From positions 62,001 to 126,000 of the forward strand of contig PGZH01000001.1 in assembly GCA_002840155.1 (NCBI GenBank): a DNA stretch of 64,000 nt, in the 5' to 3' direction. The translations under genes were made by a program, and so were the position numbers. Shown one piece after another: positions 54,251 through 62,915 of the stretch. The notes beneath the pieces are model-generated. The model made no database searches. It was not told the origin of the DNA and saw only the letters and a program-made list of their open reading frames with translations. This DNA comes from Gammaproteobacteria bacterium HGW-Gammaproteobacteria-13. GTDB lineage: Bacteria > Pseudomonadota > Gammaproteobacteria > Pseudomonadales > Pseudomonadaceae. How positions within the stretch are numbered: position 1 is the first letter of the stretch; every line of letters begins with the position of its first letter.

Positions 54251-56857
54251 TCAGGCGTCAGGAATGCTGGTTTCTTTACCCTGCCAAGTCGTTGCCAAGG
54301 GCCAATGCTCAAGGTTTTGCGCCGGCCCCGGCTTGGCGAACAGGTAGCCCTGAAAGCGCCGGCAGCCCATGCGTTGCAAAGCGTCGTACTGTTCCTGGGT
54401 TTCCACTCCTTCGGCGGTCACGGCCAGGTTGAGGTTGGCGCCCAGCGCCAGGATGGTGCGTACGATGGCGGCGTCGCTGGGGTGTTCGAGCAGGTCGCGG
54501 ACGAAGGATTGGTCGATCTTCAGCTGGTCCAGCGGCAGGCGCTTGAGGTAGTTGAGCGAGGAGTAGCCGGCGCCGAAATCATCCAGCGCCAGGTGCACGC
54601 CGCGCGCTTTCAGCTGGCTCATCTTGTCGATCAGCACTTCCACATCTTCCACCAGCTGGCTTTCGGTCAGCTCCAGTTCCAGGCGCTGAGGGTTGGCGCC
54701 GCTTTCGGCGAGGGTGGCGAAGACGTCTTCGACAAAGTCGGGATGGTGGAATTGCCTGGCGCTGACGTTGACCGCCAGGGTCAGCTGCGCCAGTTGTGGG
54801 TGTGCGGCCCAGGCCACCAGTTGCTGGCAGGCACTGTGCAGAATCAAGCGACCCAGGGGCAGAATCAGCCCGGTGCTTTCTGCCAGCGGAATAAATTCGC
54901 CGGGCGGCACCAGCCCGCGTGTGGGGTGTTGCCAGCGCACCAGGGCTTCGGCGCCGACCAGCTGCCCTTGGCCATCCACCTGGGGTTGATAGTGCAGGAT
55001 AAAGTCGCGCTGGCCGAGGCTCTGGCGCAGGTCGCTTTCCAAGCTGGCGCGGGCGCTGACTTCGGCTTGCATCGTCGGGTCGAAAAAACGCATGGCGTTG
55101 CGGCCCGCGGCCTTGGCTTGGTACATGGCCATGTCGGCGCGTTTGAGCACTTCATCGACTGTGCTGTGCTCGTTGGGGAATAACGCGATGCCGATGCTGG
55201 CCGTGCTGATATGGCTGCGGCCTTGCAGGGCATAGGGCGCGGCCAGAGCCTTGACGATCTTCTTGCCAACGCTCTCGACCTGCTGGCCGGCCTGCGCGGG
55301 TTTCAGGCTGAGGCCTTCAAGCATCAGCACAAACTCATCGCCGCCGAGGCGGGCCAGGGTGTCCTGGGCGCGCACATGGCTGCTCAGGCGCTGAGCGACC
55401 TGCTGCAGCAACTGGTCGCCCATGTCATGGCCGAGGGTGTCGTTGAGGTCCTTGAAATTATCCAGGTCGATAAACAGCAGTGCGCCCTGTTGCAGGCCGC
55501 GCGCATGTTTGGCCAAAGCCTGTTGTAGGCGGTCGAGCAGCAGGCGGCGGTTGGGCAGGCCGGTGAGCGGATCGTAGAAAGCCAGCTGGTTGATTTTTTC
55601 CAGGTTCTTCTTGTGTTCGGTGATGTCGGTGGAGATGCCGCACAGCGCGTAGATCTTGCCGTGGCCGTCGCGCAGCGGCAGCTTGACCGAGAGGAAGGCG
55701 TGCTGGGTGCTGCCATCCAGGCTGCGGTTGATTTCCTCGGTTTGCACCCGTTCGCCGAGTTTGAGCACGCGGCGGTCGTTATCGTGCAGGTTGGTGGCGG
55801 TGTCGATGTCGAAGAACTGTTCATCGGTCTTGCCGATCACCTGCTCGAGGTTCTGGCCGAACAGTTCGCAGACCTTGCGGTTGGCGTACTGGTAACGCAG
55901 CTGCGCATCCTTGATGTAGATATAGGCTTCGACGCTGTCGAGGATGGTGTTCAGGCGTTCTTCGCTGGCCAGCAGGTGATGGGTTTTTTCGCGTACCTGG
56001 CGGCGCAGCAGCACTGCGCCGCCGAGTGCGGCGATCAGCAATAGGGCAAGGGTGCTCAGGCCCCACCAGACGCTGGTGGGGATCAGCAGGCGTGGCCGTT
56101 CACCGCCCCAGCGTTGCAGGCTCTGGTAGTAGACCGAGGAAGGTGAGTCCTGCCAGTTCGACAGGTGTTTGTCGATGGCGCTTAGCAAGTCGGCGTTCTG
56201 CCCCTTGCGTGTGGCGTAGAACAGCTGCGCTGGTTGAAACATGATTGAGGAGCTTTGCAGCTGATAGCTCGGCGCATGGAAGTCGCCAAAACGCTGGTTG
56301 GCCACCACTGCATCGGCCTGCCCACCCGCCACCAGTTCAAAGCCCTGCGGCAGGCTGGGTACGCCGATCAGCTGGGCTCTCAGGCCAAAGCTTTCGAGCA
56401 GCCCGCGCAGGTATTCCTCCTGCACCGAGCCTTGCAATACGGCAATGCGCAGGCCTTTGAGGTCGAGTATCGATTTGAGCTGCAGGTCCTCGTTGCTGTA
56501 GACCTGCGACCAGCTGAACAGCGAGGGCATCTTGTGGAAGTCGAGCACCTGAGCGCGACTGTCGTTGTAGGCCACATCGGGCAGCAGGTCGATTTCACCG
56601 CTCTGCGCCAGCTCCAGGCACTGTTGCCATTCGCACGGCCTGGGGCGCAGTTGCCAGTCTTCCTGACTGGCGATTTCATTTAGCAGTTCGCCGAGGATGC
56701 CGGAGAGTTTGCCGTCCTGGCCGAGGAGGATTTTCGGTTCGTTGGCGTAAACCCCCACGCTGACCTCGCGTGATTGCGCGCTGCTGAACGACCCGGCTGT
56801 GAGGCTCATGGTCAATAGCAGCAGGGTGCTGAGGGGGCGAAATGACAGGCGCTTCAT
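54251..56857 (-). CDS. PBPb-PAS-GGDEF-EAL c-di-GMP signalling receptor
   Basis: 868 aa from ATG 56857 (in-frame alternatives at 56875 and 56887 add a few residues). A signal peptide (MKRLSFRPLSTLLLLTMS) is followed by a bacterial extracellular solute-binding (PBPb) domain (about 25-245, VGVYANEPKILLGQDGKLSG and KGLRIAVLQGSVQEEYLRGL), one TM at about 264-285, a PAS domain (about 300-415), GGDEF at about 505-509 with an RAQD inhibitory site, and EAL with EALVRW and DDFGAGYSSL. The ligand-binding module is built in, so an external small molecule such as an amino acid is sensed directly. Converges with the YceK-like gene, 5 bp apart. Confidence 0.93.
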   Translation of the reverse strand: MKRLSFRPLSTLLLLTMSLTAGSFSSAQSREVSVGVYANEPKILLGQDGKLSGILGELLNEIASQEDWQLRPRPCEWQQCLELAQSGEIDLLPDVAYNDSRAQVLDFHKMPSLFSWSQVYSNEDLQLKSILDLKGLRIAVLQGSVQEEYLRGLLESFGLRAQLIGVPSLPQGFELVAGGQADAVVANQRFGDFHAPSYQLQSSSIMFQPAQLFYATRKGQNADLLSAIDKHLSNWQDSPSSVYYQSLQRWGGERPRLLIPTSVWWGLSTLALLLIAALGGAVLLRRQVREKTHHLLASEERLNTILDSVEAYIYIKDAQLRYQYANRKVCELFGQNLEQVIGKTDEQFFDIDTATNLHDNDRRVLKLGERVQTEEINRSLDGSTQHAFLSVKLPLRDGHGKIYALCGISTDITEHKKNLEKINQLAFYDPLTGLPNRRLLLDRLQQALAKHARGLQQGALLFIDLDNFKDLNDTLGHDMGDQLLQQVAQRLSSHVRAQDTLARLGGDEFVLMLEGLSLKPAQAGQQVESVGKKIVKALAAPYALQGRSHISTASIGIALFPNEHSTVDEVLKRADMAMYQAKAAGRNAMRFFDPTMQAEVSARASLESDLRQSLGQRDFILHYQPQVDGQGQLVGAEALVRWQHPTRGLVPPGEFIPLAESTGLILPLGRLILHSACQQLVAWAAHPQLAQLTLAVNVSARQFHHPDFVEDVFATLAESGANPQRLELELTESQLVEDVEVLIDKMSQLKARGVHLALDDFGAGYSSLNYLKRLPLDQLKIDQSFVRDLLEHPSDAAIVRTILALGANLNLAVTAEGVETQEQYDALQRMGCRRFQGYLFAKPGPAQNLEHWPLATTWQGKETSIPDA

Positions 56858-56989
56858 GCGTGGGCCAACTTCCATAAGAGAATCCATGGCCTAACGATAG
56901 CCAGAATATGGCGTAGGTGCAGGCGGCTGATGGCAATTGGCTATTTCTACCGCGCCATGGCTGACGCGCAGCAGGTTATGGGCTGCGCC

Positions 56990-57601
56990 TTAGCTGGCCC
57001 AGCCTTGGTAGATATAGGTCATGGGCTTTGGGCCCTTGAGGTAGCGATTGCTCAGCTCGCCAATCTGAAAACCGCCTGCGCTGATCAGCGCCTGGATATC
57101 GCGGTTGAGGTGGCAGCCGCCAGCCAGTGGTTTCCACAGCGGCGTCAGGCGGTTCTGCCAGCGCAGCACGGGCAGCTCCGGTGCCAAGCCGTGTTCGCAG
57201 AACAGCAGGCGACCGCCGGGCTTGAGCACGCGGCGCATTTCTTTCAGTGCGGCCACGGCATCGGGGATGGTGCACAGGGTAAAGGTGCAGACGATGCAGT
57301 CGAAGCTGGCGTCCTCGGCCTGGATCTGCCCCAGTTCGAGGGCAATCATCTCCACTGGAATACTGATCGCGGCGGCGCGTTGCTTGGCCAGCTTCTGCAT
57401 ATCGGCGCTGGGGTCGACGCCGATAATCACGCGGACTTTTTCGGCATCGTAGAAGGCCAGGTTAAGGCCGCTGCCAATGCCGATTTCCAGCACCCTGCCA
57501 TGGGCTTGGGGCACCAGTTGCGAGCGGGCTTTCATCACCGCGCCCATGCCGCAGGCGAAGTCGATTAGGTGCGGCAGCAGATAGCGGTCATACAGGCCCA
57601 C
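56990..57601 (-). CDS. class I SAM-dependent methyltransferase
   Basis: 203 aa from a GTG at 57601, which has GGGGA at 7 bases; the open frame to 57682 overlaps the DUF5629-like gene. Motif I is VLEIGIGSGLNLAFY; VGVDPSADMQ (motif II) and FDCIVCTFTLCTIPD (motif IV) follow. UbiE/phospholipid-methyltransferase-like. The substrate is unknown. Confidence 0.8.
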   Translation of the reverse strand: MGLYDRYLLPHLIDFACGMGAVMKARSQLVPQAHGRVLEIGIGSGLNLAFYDAEKVRVIIGVDPSADMQKLAKQRAAAISIPVEMIALELGQIQAEDASFDCIVCTFTLCTIPDAVAALKEMRRVLKPGGRLLFCEHGLAPELPVLRWQNRLTPLWKPLAGGCHLNRDIQALISAGGFQIGELSNRYLKGPKPMTYIYQGWAS

Positions 57602-57620
57602 GGTGTTGTCCCCGTTGTGT

Positions 57621-57971
57621 TTATTCTGCGTCGTTGCTGGCGTCGTCCGGCAGGTCGCTGTTGTCGCCGCTGACAGCGGCAAAGCACTTGATCAAATGAG
57701 GGCCGGCAGTGCCGTTGATGTTCCAGGCATCGGCTTCACCGTCAAAACGTGCGGCTATTACCTGGGCCAGGCTGAAGTGCCATTTGCGCAGGGCGCGGCC
57801 GTCCATGCATTCGATGCTGAGCAGCGGTGCGTCGCCAGTGAGCGGGCTGCCGGCCTGGTGCTGGGCCAGTTGTTCGGCGTTGAGGCTGAATTGCCAGGCA
57901 TGCAGGTCGTCGATTTCCAGCATGTCGGCGTTGCTCAGGGCGCTGATCAGGTCGTGCGGGGTGGTGCTCAT
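57621..57971 (-). CDS. DUF5629-like hypothetical protein
   Basis: 116 aa, small acidic protein without TM or signal. I recall a Pseudomonas family (DUF5629) with similar sequence (ISALSNADMLEIDDLHAWQF and LLSIECMDGRALRKWHFS); the assignment is tentative. It lies between the NAD(P)-binding gene and the methyltransferase with short gaps. Function unknown. Confidence 0.72.
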   Translation of the reverse strand: MSTTPHDLISALSNADMLEIDDLHAWQFSLNAEQLAQHQAGSPLTGDAPLLSIECMDGRALRKWHFSLAQVIAARFDGEADAWNINGTAGPHLIKCFAAVSGDNSDLPDDASNDAE

Positions 57972-57999
57972 AGGTCGATGGCTTCTTGATTAACGGCAG

Positions 58000-58641
58000 T
58001 TAGCGGCCGAGACGGCGCAGTTGGTCTGATTCGATCACCCGGGTGCCGGCATCTTCTTCCAGCGCCAGGCGCCACAGCGCGCGGGCCAGGACGGTGGCTT
58101 CGATGCCGCGGTATTTGCCCGGCAGCCAGCGCATAAAGGGCGCGGCCAGACGCTCGCCAAGGCGAAATTCCTGACGTGCACCCAGCAGCAGGGAAGGGCG
58201 GGCGATGGTCAGCTGCGGCCAATCCTGCGCGCGCAGGGCCTGTTCCATTTCGCCTTTGACCTTGTTGTAGAACACCGTGGAGTTGGCGTCCGCGCCGAGG
58301 GCGCTGATCACCAGCAGGTGGCGTGCGCCGAGGGCGCGGGCGCGTTCGGCGAAGGCGATCACCAGGTCATGGTCGACCGCGCGGAAGGCCTCTGGCGAGC
58401 CGGCTTGTTTGATCGTGCTGCCCAGGCAGCAGAAGGCGGTATCGACCTTGCCGCTCAGTTGCGGCAGCAGGGCCAGCAGTTCGCCTTGCGGATTTTCCAG
58501 GTGCGCATGCGCTGCCAGCGGGCGGCGGCTGGGGGCCAGCACGCGAGCGACCGTGGGCTCGTTCAGCAGACGGTCCAGCAGGTGCTCGCCGGTCAGTCCG
58601 GTGGCGCCTGCGAGAAGGATGTGCTGGGGCGTCAAATACAT
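58000..58641 (-). CDS. NAD(P)-binding Rossmann protein (atypical SDR/NmrA-like)
   Basis: 213 aa. [15 protein letters not shown] is the glycine-rich nucleotide site at about 11-25, with [20 protein letters not shown] and [12 protein letters not shown] (the YxxxK pair as YNKVK). Related to the TMEM/HTATIP2-like group of oxidoreductases. The frame is open to 58737; ATG 58641 ([15 protein letters not shown]) has GGAGA 12 bases upstream. The substrate is unknown. It is transcribed after the C13-MORN gene. Confidence 0.85.
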   Translation of the reverse strand: MYLTPQHILLAGATGLTGEHLLDRLLNEPTVARVLAPSRRPLAAHAHLENPQGELLALLPQLSGKVDTAFCCLGSTIKQAGSPEAFRAVDHDLVIAFAERARALGARHLLVISALGADANSTVFYNKVKGEMEQALRAQDWPQLTIARPSLLLGARQEFRLGERLAAPFMRWLPGKYRGIEATVLARALWRLALEEDAGTRVIESDQLRRLGR

Positions 58642-58702
58642 AGTGTGAAGTTCTCCGCTGATATCAATCAGCTTATCAGGCCGTTGGTGGCGCGCATGGC
58701 TG

Positions 58703-60430
58703 TTATGGGTTGACCGCAGATTGCGCTTCAAGTGCATTGTTCAGGGCGCGCTCGGCCTGTTGTTCGCGCAGCTTGCGCCATTGTGCGAGCACCGCTTTGG
58801 CGGGCCAGATTTGCGGTTCTGAGGGTTCGAAACCGTCGGCCTTTTCGCGTTCGGCAACGCTGGCCTGGGCCAGCTTGAAGGCACGCTGCAGGTCGTCGGT
58901 CTGTTGCAGGGCCTCGGCAAACAGGGCGCGGCCGAAGTAGGTGAAGTCGTTTTCCTCCGAGCAGCCGAAGGACACCCGGTCGGCGCGAGCAGCGGTGATC
59001 ACCAGGGTCTTGTCATCCTGCAGCTTGGGAATAAAACCGCCGGAGTAGCAGGCCGAAATCACCAGCACCTTGTGCCGATCCTTCAACGGTTCGAGCAGGG
59101 CTGCCAGTTCGCTGGCGGGCAGGTCGTCGAGCTGCATGCGCGGCTGGTCGAGGTTCAGTTCATGTTTGGCGGAGCCGTGGCTGGTCAGGTAGATAAAGAT
59201 CAGGTCTTCCTCGCCGCTGCGTTCGGCCAGGGCTTGGATGCTGCGGCCCAGGCTGGCGCTAGTGGCCAGCGGGCGATCCGTCAGGTGGTCGCGGTGGTTG
59301 ACCAGGGTGATCAGGCCGTGCGCGGCGAAGCGCTCCTGCAGCAGGTTGCCGACATAATCGGCCTCGCGCATAAACACGCTTTGCTTGCCATCGCCGGCCA
59401 GGGTCAGGGCGTACAGCTCGATGGTTGGCGTCGAGACAGGCAATTTGGCGATGGCGGCATCGAGCAGGCGGCCTTGTTCCAGCAGGCCGGTGGCCAGTGC
59501 GTCGGGTATGGCCTTGCCTTGGGCGTCACGGATCAGTCGGCCATTCTGCCAGGTGCCGCTTTGCTGGCTGCCATCGACCAGGGTCAGGCTGCCGATGCCC
59601 TGGTATTTACCGTAGGCAAAGTTGCCCTGATAAATGCTGCCGTCGGCCAGGCTTAGGCGACCTTCGCCGTGGTAGCTCCAGTCGTTGAATTGGCCGGCGT
59701 AATGGCTGCCGTCGCTGCCTTTGAATTCGCCTTTGCCGGTGAGGCTGCCATGGACGAAGCGCCCGCTCCAGACTTCGCCATCAGCGCTCTGATAGCGGCC
59801 CTTGCCGTGGAACTGATTGTCGCGGAACTGGCCGCTGTAAAGGTCGCCGCCGAGGTTCTTGAAACTGCCCTGGCCATTGAGTTGGCTGTTATCGAAGGTG
59901 CCGGTGTACTCATTGCCTTCGGTGTCGGTGAGCACGCCCTGGCCGTCGGGTTCGCCTTTTTTAAACTGGCCCTGGAAGCTGGCACCGTTGCTCCACTGCA
60001 GCTTGCCCAGGCCGCTGTACTGGCCCTTGCTGAATTCGCCGCGGTATTCCAGTTGGCTGCCTTTCAGGTGGCCTTCGCCGCTGGGCATGCCGTTGGCAAA
60101 GCCGCCTTCGTAGCGGCTGCCATCGCTGTAGGTGAGGCTGCCCTGGCCGTGGAAATCGCCGTTCTGAAACGCGCCGCTGTAGAACTCGCCGTGCTTGCTG
60201 CGCCATTCGCCGGGGCCGTTGAACTGGCCGTCCTTGAATTGCCCCTGGTAGTAGCTGCCGTCGCTGTAATCCAGGCGGCCGGGGCCTTGCAGCAGGCCGT
60301 CGATCACCTCGCCCCGGTAGCGCCCGCCATCGGGCAGCACGGCATCCGCTGGCAATAAGGGTTCGCCATCGCCGCAGGCAGTCAGTAGTAGAGCGAGGCT
60401 CAGGGGGGCCAGGAGGGAGAGAGGGCGCAT
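58703..60430 (-). CDS. lipoprotein with MORN repeats and C13 (legumain/caspase-like) peptidase domain
   Basis: 575 aa. Lipobox LTACG gives a lipid-anchored envelope protein. Residues about 37-310 contain 11 full MORN repeats and a partial twelfth, with unit pattern Y-x-G-x-F-x-x-G-x-x-x-G-x-G ([34 protein letters not shown]). The C-terminal half (about 330-530) is a peptidase C13/caspase fold with the catalytic His in [10 protein letters not shown] and Cys in [11 protein letters not shown]. Both catalytic residues are intact, so it is probably an active Cys protease on the envelope side. Substrates are unknown. A gene with this layout is, as I remember, also in PAO1 at this locus. Confidence 0.88.
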   Translation of the reverse strand: MRPLSLLAPLSLALLLTACGDGEPLLPADAVLPDGGRYRGEVIDGLLQGPGRLDYSDGSYYQGQFKDGQFNGPGEWRSKHGEFYSGAFQNGDFHGQGSLTYSDGSRYEGGFANGMPSGEGHLKGSQLEYRGEFSKGQYSGLGKLQWSNGASFQGQFKKGEPDGQGVLTDTEGNEYTGTFDNSQLNGQGSFKNLGGDLYSGQFRDNQFHGKGRYQSADGEVWSGRFVHGSLTGKGEFKGSDGSHYAGQFNDWSYHGEGRLSLADGSIYQGNFAYGKYQGIGSLTLVDGSQQSGTWQNGRLIRDAQGKAIPDALATGLLEQGRLLDAAIAKLPVSTPTIELYALTLAGDGKQSVFMREADYVGNLLQERFAAHGLITLVNHRDHLTDRPLATSASLGRSIQALAERSGEEDLIFIYLTSHGSAKHELNLDQPRMQLDDLPASELAALLEPLKDRHKVLVISACYSGGFIPKLQDDKTLVITAARADRVSFGCSEENDFTYFGRALFAEALQQTDDLQRAFKLAQASVAEREKADGFEPSEPQIWPAKAVLAQWRKLREQQAERALNNALEAQSAVNP

Positions 60431-60524
60431 GCAAAAAATCCAGGCTGTAAGGTCGTTGCCGAGTATGCCTTAAAGCGCTCGAAGTGCCGTGATTGAGCGC
60501 ACCGGCAGGCATATAAAAATAGAA

Positions 60525-60554
60525 AAGGCGCACCGGCAAATGCCTGTGCGCCTT
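60525..60554 (-). terminator. intrinsic terminator after the MaoC gene
   Basis: AAGGCGCAC (60525-60533) and GTGCGCCTT (60546-60554) form a 9-bp stem. On the minus strand the stem is followed by TTCTATTTTT. It lies 17 bp after the stop of the MaoC gene at 60571. Confidence 0.85.
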
Positions 60555-60570
60555 GGTCCGGCGGCTGCGC

Positions 60571-61026
60571 TTAGACGAAGCAGAGGGTCAGCGGCTCGGC
60601 GATGTAGGCGGGTTTTTCCGAGCCTTCAATCTCCAGCACGACTTTGGCCTTGAGCAGCCACTGGCCAGGATTCTTCTCGTGGGCGTCGGTCAGGCTGACC
60701 ACCAGGCGGACTTTCGAGTTGACCTTCACCGGCTGGATAAAGCGCACGCTATCCAGGCCATAGTTGACGGCCATCTTCAGCCCTTTGGGCATGATCATGA
60801 TGCCTTCCATCAGCTTGGGCACCAGCGATAGCGAGAGGAAACCGTGGGCGATGGTGGAGCCGAAGGGGGTGAGCTTGGCTTTTTCCGGGTCGACGTGGAT
60901 GAACTGGTGATCGCCCGTGCATTCGGCGAACTGGTTGATACGTTCCTGGTCGATGGTCAGCCATTCGGAACGACCGAGTTCTTTACCGATATAGCTGGGC
61001 AATTCGGCGGCGGGTACTGATGTCAT
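60571..61026 (-). CDS. MaoC-family (R)-specific enoyl-CoA hydratase
   Basis: 151 aa single hot-dog protein. The hydratase motif is in CTGDHQFIHVDPEKA with the catalytic D-x4-H, followed by STIAHGFLSLSLV. It is close to the NodN/PhaJ group that hydrates enoyl-CoA to (R)-3-hydroxyacyl-CoA. ATG 61026 is preceded by AAGGAGA; the frame is open to 61095. Divergent from lrgA. Confidence 0.88.
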   Translation of the reverse strand: MTSVPAAELPSYIGKELGRSEWLTIDQERINQFAECTGDHQFIHVDPEKAKLTPFGSTIAHGFLSLSLVPKLMEGIMIMPKGLKMAVNYGLDSVRFIQPVKVNSKVRLVVSLTDAHEKNPGQWLLKAKVVLEIEGSEKPAYIAEPLTLCFV

Positions 61027-61244
61027 GGTTTCTCCTTGAAGACGCAAGTGTTGTTTTTTTTGGGGGCGTAAATCCTTCTGCCCTAAGATCATCATGGGTT
61101 TGCCGCAGGGTCAAGTGCCTCGTGTACGCGTCGTTAACGTTACGCCATTGCCACGCAACCGCTGTAAACCGGCCCTTGCCGGGCGCTTCTGCTTATAATG
61201 CGCGGCACTGCGTCTGGGATCATACGATTCGGAGATTACCCGTC

Positions 61245-61604
61245 ATGCTGCTACGCGGCCTTTCCTGGCTGGTGCTGTGCCAGTTGCTCGGCACTGCGCT
61301 GAACGTTCTGCTGATCCCGATCCTGCCGGGGCCGATCATCGGCATGCTGCTGTTGTTCGGCTTTCTGCTGCTGCGCGGCGAGGTGGGCGAGCCGCTGCAC
61401 CTGGCCTCCACCAGCCTGCTGAAATACCTGCCGCTACTGCTGGTGCCGCCAGCGGTGGGGGTGATGGCGTATGCCGAGGATATCTTTGCCGACTTCTGGG
61501 CGATTGCCGGGGCGTTGTTGCTGTCGCTGCTGATCTCCATCGTGTTTGCCGGCTGGCTGATGCAGAAGCTGATTGACCGTCAGCAACGCCGGGAGGACGC
61601 ATGA
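61245..61604 (+). CDS. lrgA: CidA/LrgA-family holin-like membrane protein
   Basis: 119 aa with four TM segments and charged loops. Motif GPIIGMLLLFGFLLLRGE plus LLKYLPLLLVPPAVGVM are characteristic of CidA/LrgA. GGAGA lies 10 bases before ATG 61245. It forms an operon with lrgB through an ATGA overlap. Known to affect autolysis and organic-acid transport; which of the two applies here is open. Confidence 0.9.
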   Translation: MLLRGLSWLVLCQLLGTALNVLLIPILPGPIIGMLLLFGFLLLRGEVGEPLHLASTSLLKYLPLLLVPPAVGVMAYAEDIFADFWAIAGALLLSLLISIVFAGWLMQKLIDRQQRREDA

Positions 61605-62317
61605 CTCTGGAATGGCACGCCGCCTGGCAGGCGCTGATTCATCATCCGCTGTTTGGCGTGGGTATCACCCTCGGCGCCTACCAGTTGGCGATTGCTGCCT
61701 ATGAGAAAACCCGCTGGGTGTTTCTGCAGCCGGTGCTGGTGTCGATGCTTGCGGTGATCGGCATTCTTCTGGCCTGCGGCCTGACCTTTGCCGAGTACAA
61801 GGACAGCGCGGCGGCGCTGACGCTGTTCCTCGGGCCGACCACGGTGGCGCTGGCGGTGCCGCTGTTTCTCAATCTGCGGCGCATTCGCCAGCTGTTCTGG
61901 CCGACGCTGATCACCCTGCTGGTGGCCGGTGTGGTCGCCACCGTGTTGGGCATTACCCTGGCCTGGGCCTTCGGTGCCGAGCAGATCATGCTGATGAGCA
62001 TGGCGCCGAAATCGGTGACCTCGCCGATTGCCATGCTGGTGGCCAATCAGATTGGCGGGATTGCCGCTCTGGCCGCGGTGTTCGTGATGATCACCGGGAT
62101 TATCGGCGCCATCATCGGCCCGGCGTTGCTCAAACGCTGTGGTGTGCAGCACCCCGCCGCGCTGGGCATGGCCTTGGGCCTGACCGCTCATGCGGTCGGC
62201 ACCGCGCGAGCGCTGCAGGAAGGTGAGGAGTGCGGCGCGTTTTCTGCCCTGGCGATGAGCCTGATGGGCGTGTTCACCGCCGTGCTGCTGCCGCTGGCTA
62301 TTCTGTTGTGGCTATAA
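61601..62317 (+). CDS. lrgB: LrgB-family membrane protein
   Basis: 238 aa, about eight TM segments. The family motifs are FLGPTTVALAVPLF, APKSVTSPIAM, and GLTAHAVGTARALQ. Partner of LrgA; overlaps its stop by four bases. Confidence 0.94.
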   Translation: MTLEWHAAWQALIHHPLFGVGITLGAYQLAIAAYEKTRWVFLQPVLVSMLAVIGILLACGLTFAEYKDSAAALTLFLGPTTVALAVPLFLNLRRIRQLFWPTLITLLVAGVVATVLGITLAWAFGAEQIMLMSMAPKSVTSPIAMLVANQIGGIAALAAVFVMITGIIGAIIGPALLKRCGVQHPAALGMALGLTAHAVGTARALQEGEECGAFSALAMSLMGVFTAVLLPLAILLWL

Positions 62318-62327
62318 GGAGGCGTCT

Positions 62328-62915
62328 GTGACCTTACCGCTATTTCCCCTGAATACCGTGCTGTTCCCCGGCTGCATGCTCGACTTGCAGATATTCGAAG
62401 CGCGTTACCTGGATATGATCAGCCGCTGCATGAAGCAGGGCCAAGGCTTTGGTGTGGTCTGCATTATCGACGGCGCTGAAGTGGGTGAGGCGGCGGGGCA
62501 ATTCTCGGCAATAGGTTGCGAGGCGTTGATCCGTGATTTCCAGCAGCGGCCCAATGGCCTGCTAGGGATTCGCGTCGAGGGCGGTCGACGCTTTCGCGTG
62601 CAGCGCGCCCAGGTCTTGCCGGATCAACTGACCCTGGCCGAAGTCGAGTGGCTGGACGAGCAGCCGGAGCAGCCGCTGGAGGCTGAACATGCCGACCTGG
62701 CGGCGCTGCTCGGTGCGCTAAGCGCTCACCCGTTGGTGGCATCGCTGGGTATGCCGAGCGCGCCGGCAGGCCAGGAAGCATTGGCCAATCAGCTGGCCTA
62801 CCTGTTGCCGCTGGATGCCGAGCAGAAGCTGCAATTGCTCGAAACGCCTGAAGTGCAGCTGCGCCTGGAGCTGCTGCAACAACTGCTGGAGCTGCTGCAG
62901 GGCGAGCGTCAGTAG
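62328..62915 (+). CDS. LON substrate-binding-domain protein
   Basis: 195 aa, only the N-terminal domain of Lon protease; no ATPase or protease. Motifs: LPLFPLNTVLFPGCMLDLQI and FEARYLDMISRCM. Function in Pseudomonas unknown. It starts 10 bp after lrgB, possibly in the same operon, and its end overlaps the convergent DedA-PAP2 gene by 7 bp. Confidence 0.9.
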   Translation: MTLPLFPLNTVLFPGCMLDLQIFEARYLDMISRCMKQGQGFGVVCIIDGAEVGEAAGQFSAIGCEALIRDFQQRPNGLLGIRVEGGRRFRVQRAQVLPDQLTLAEVEWLDEQPEQPLEAEHADLAALLGALSAHPLVASLGMPSAPAGQEALANQLAYLLPLDAEQKLQLLETPEVQLRLELLQQLLELLQGERQ

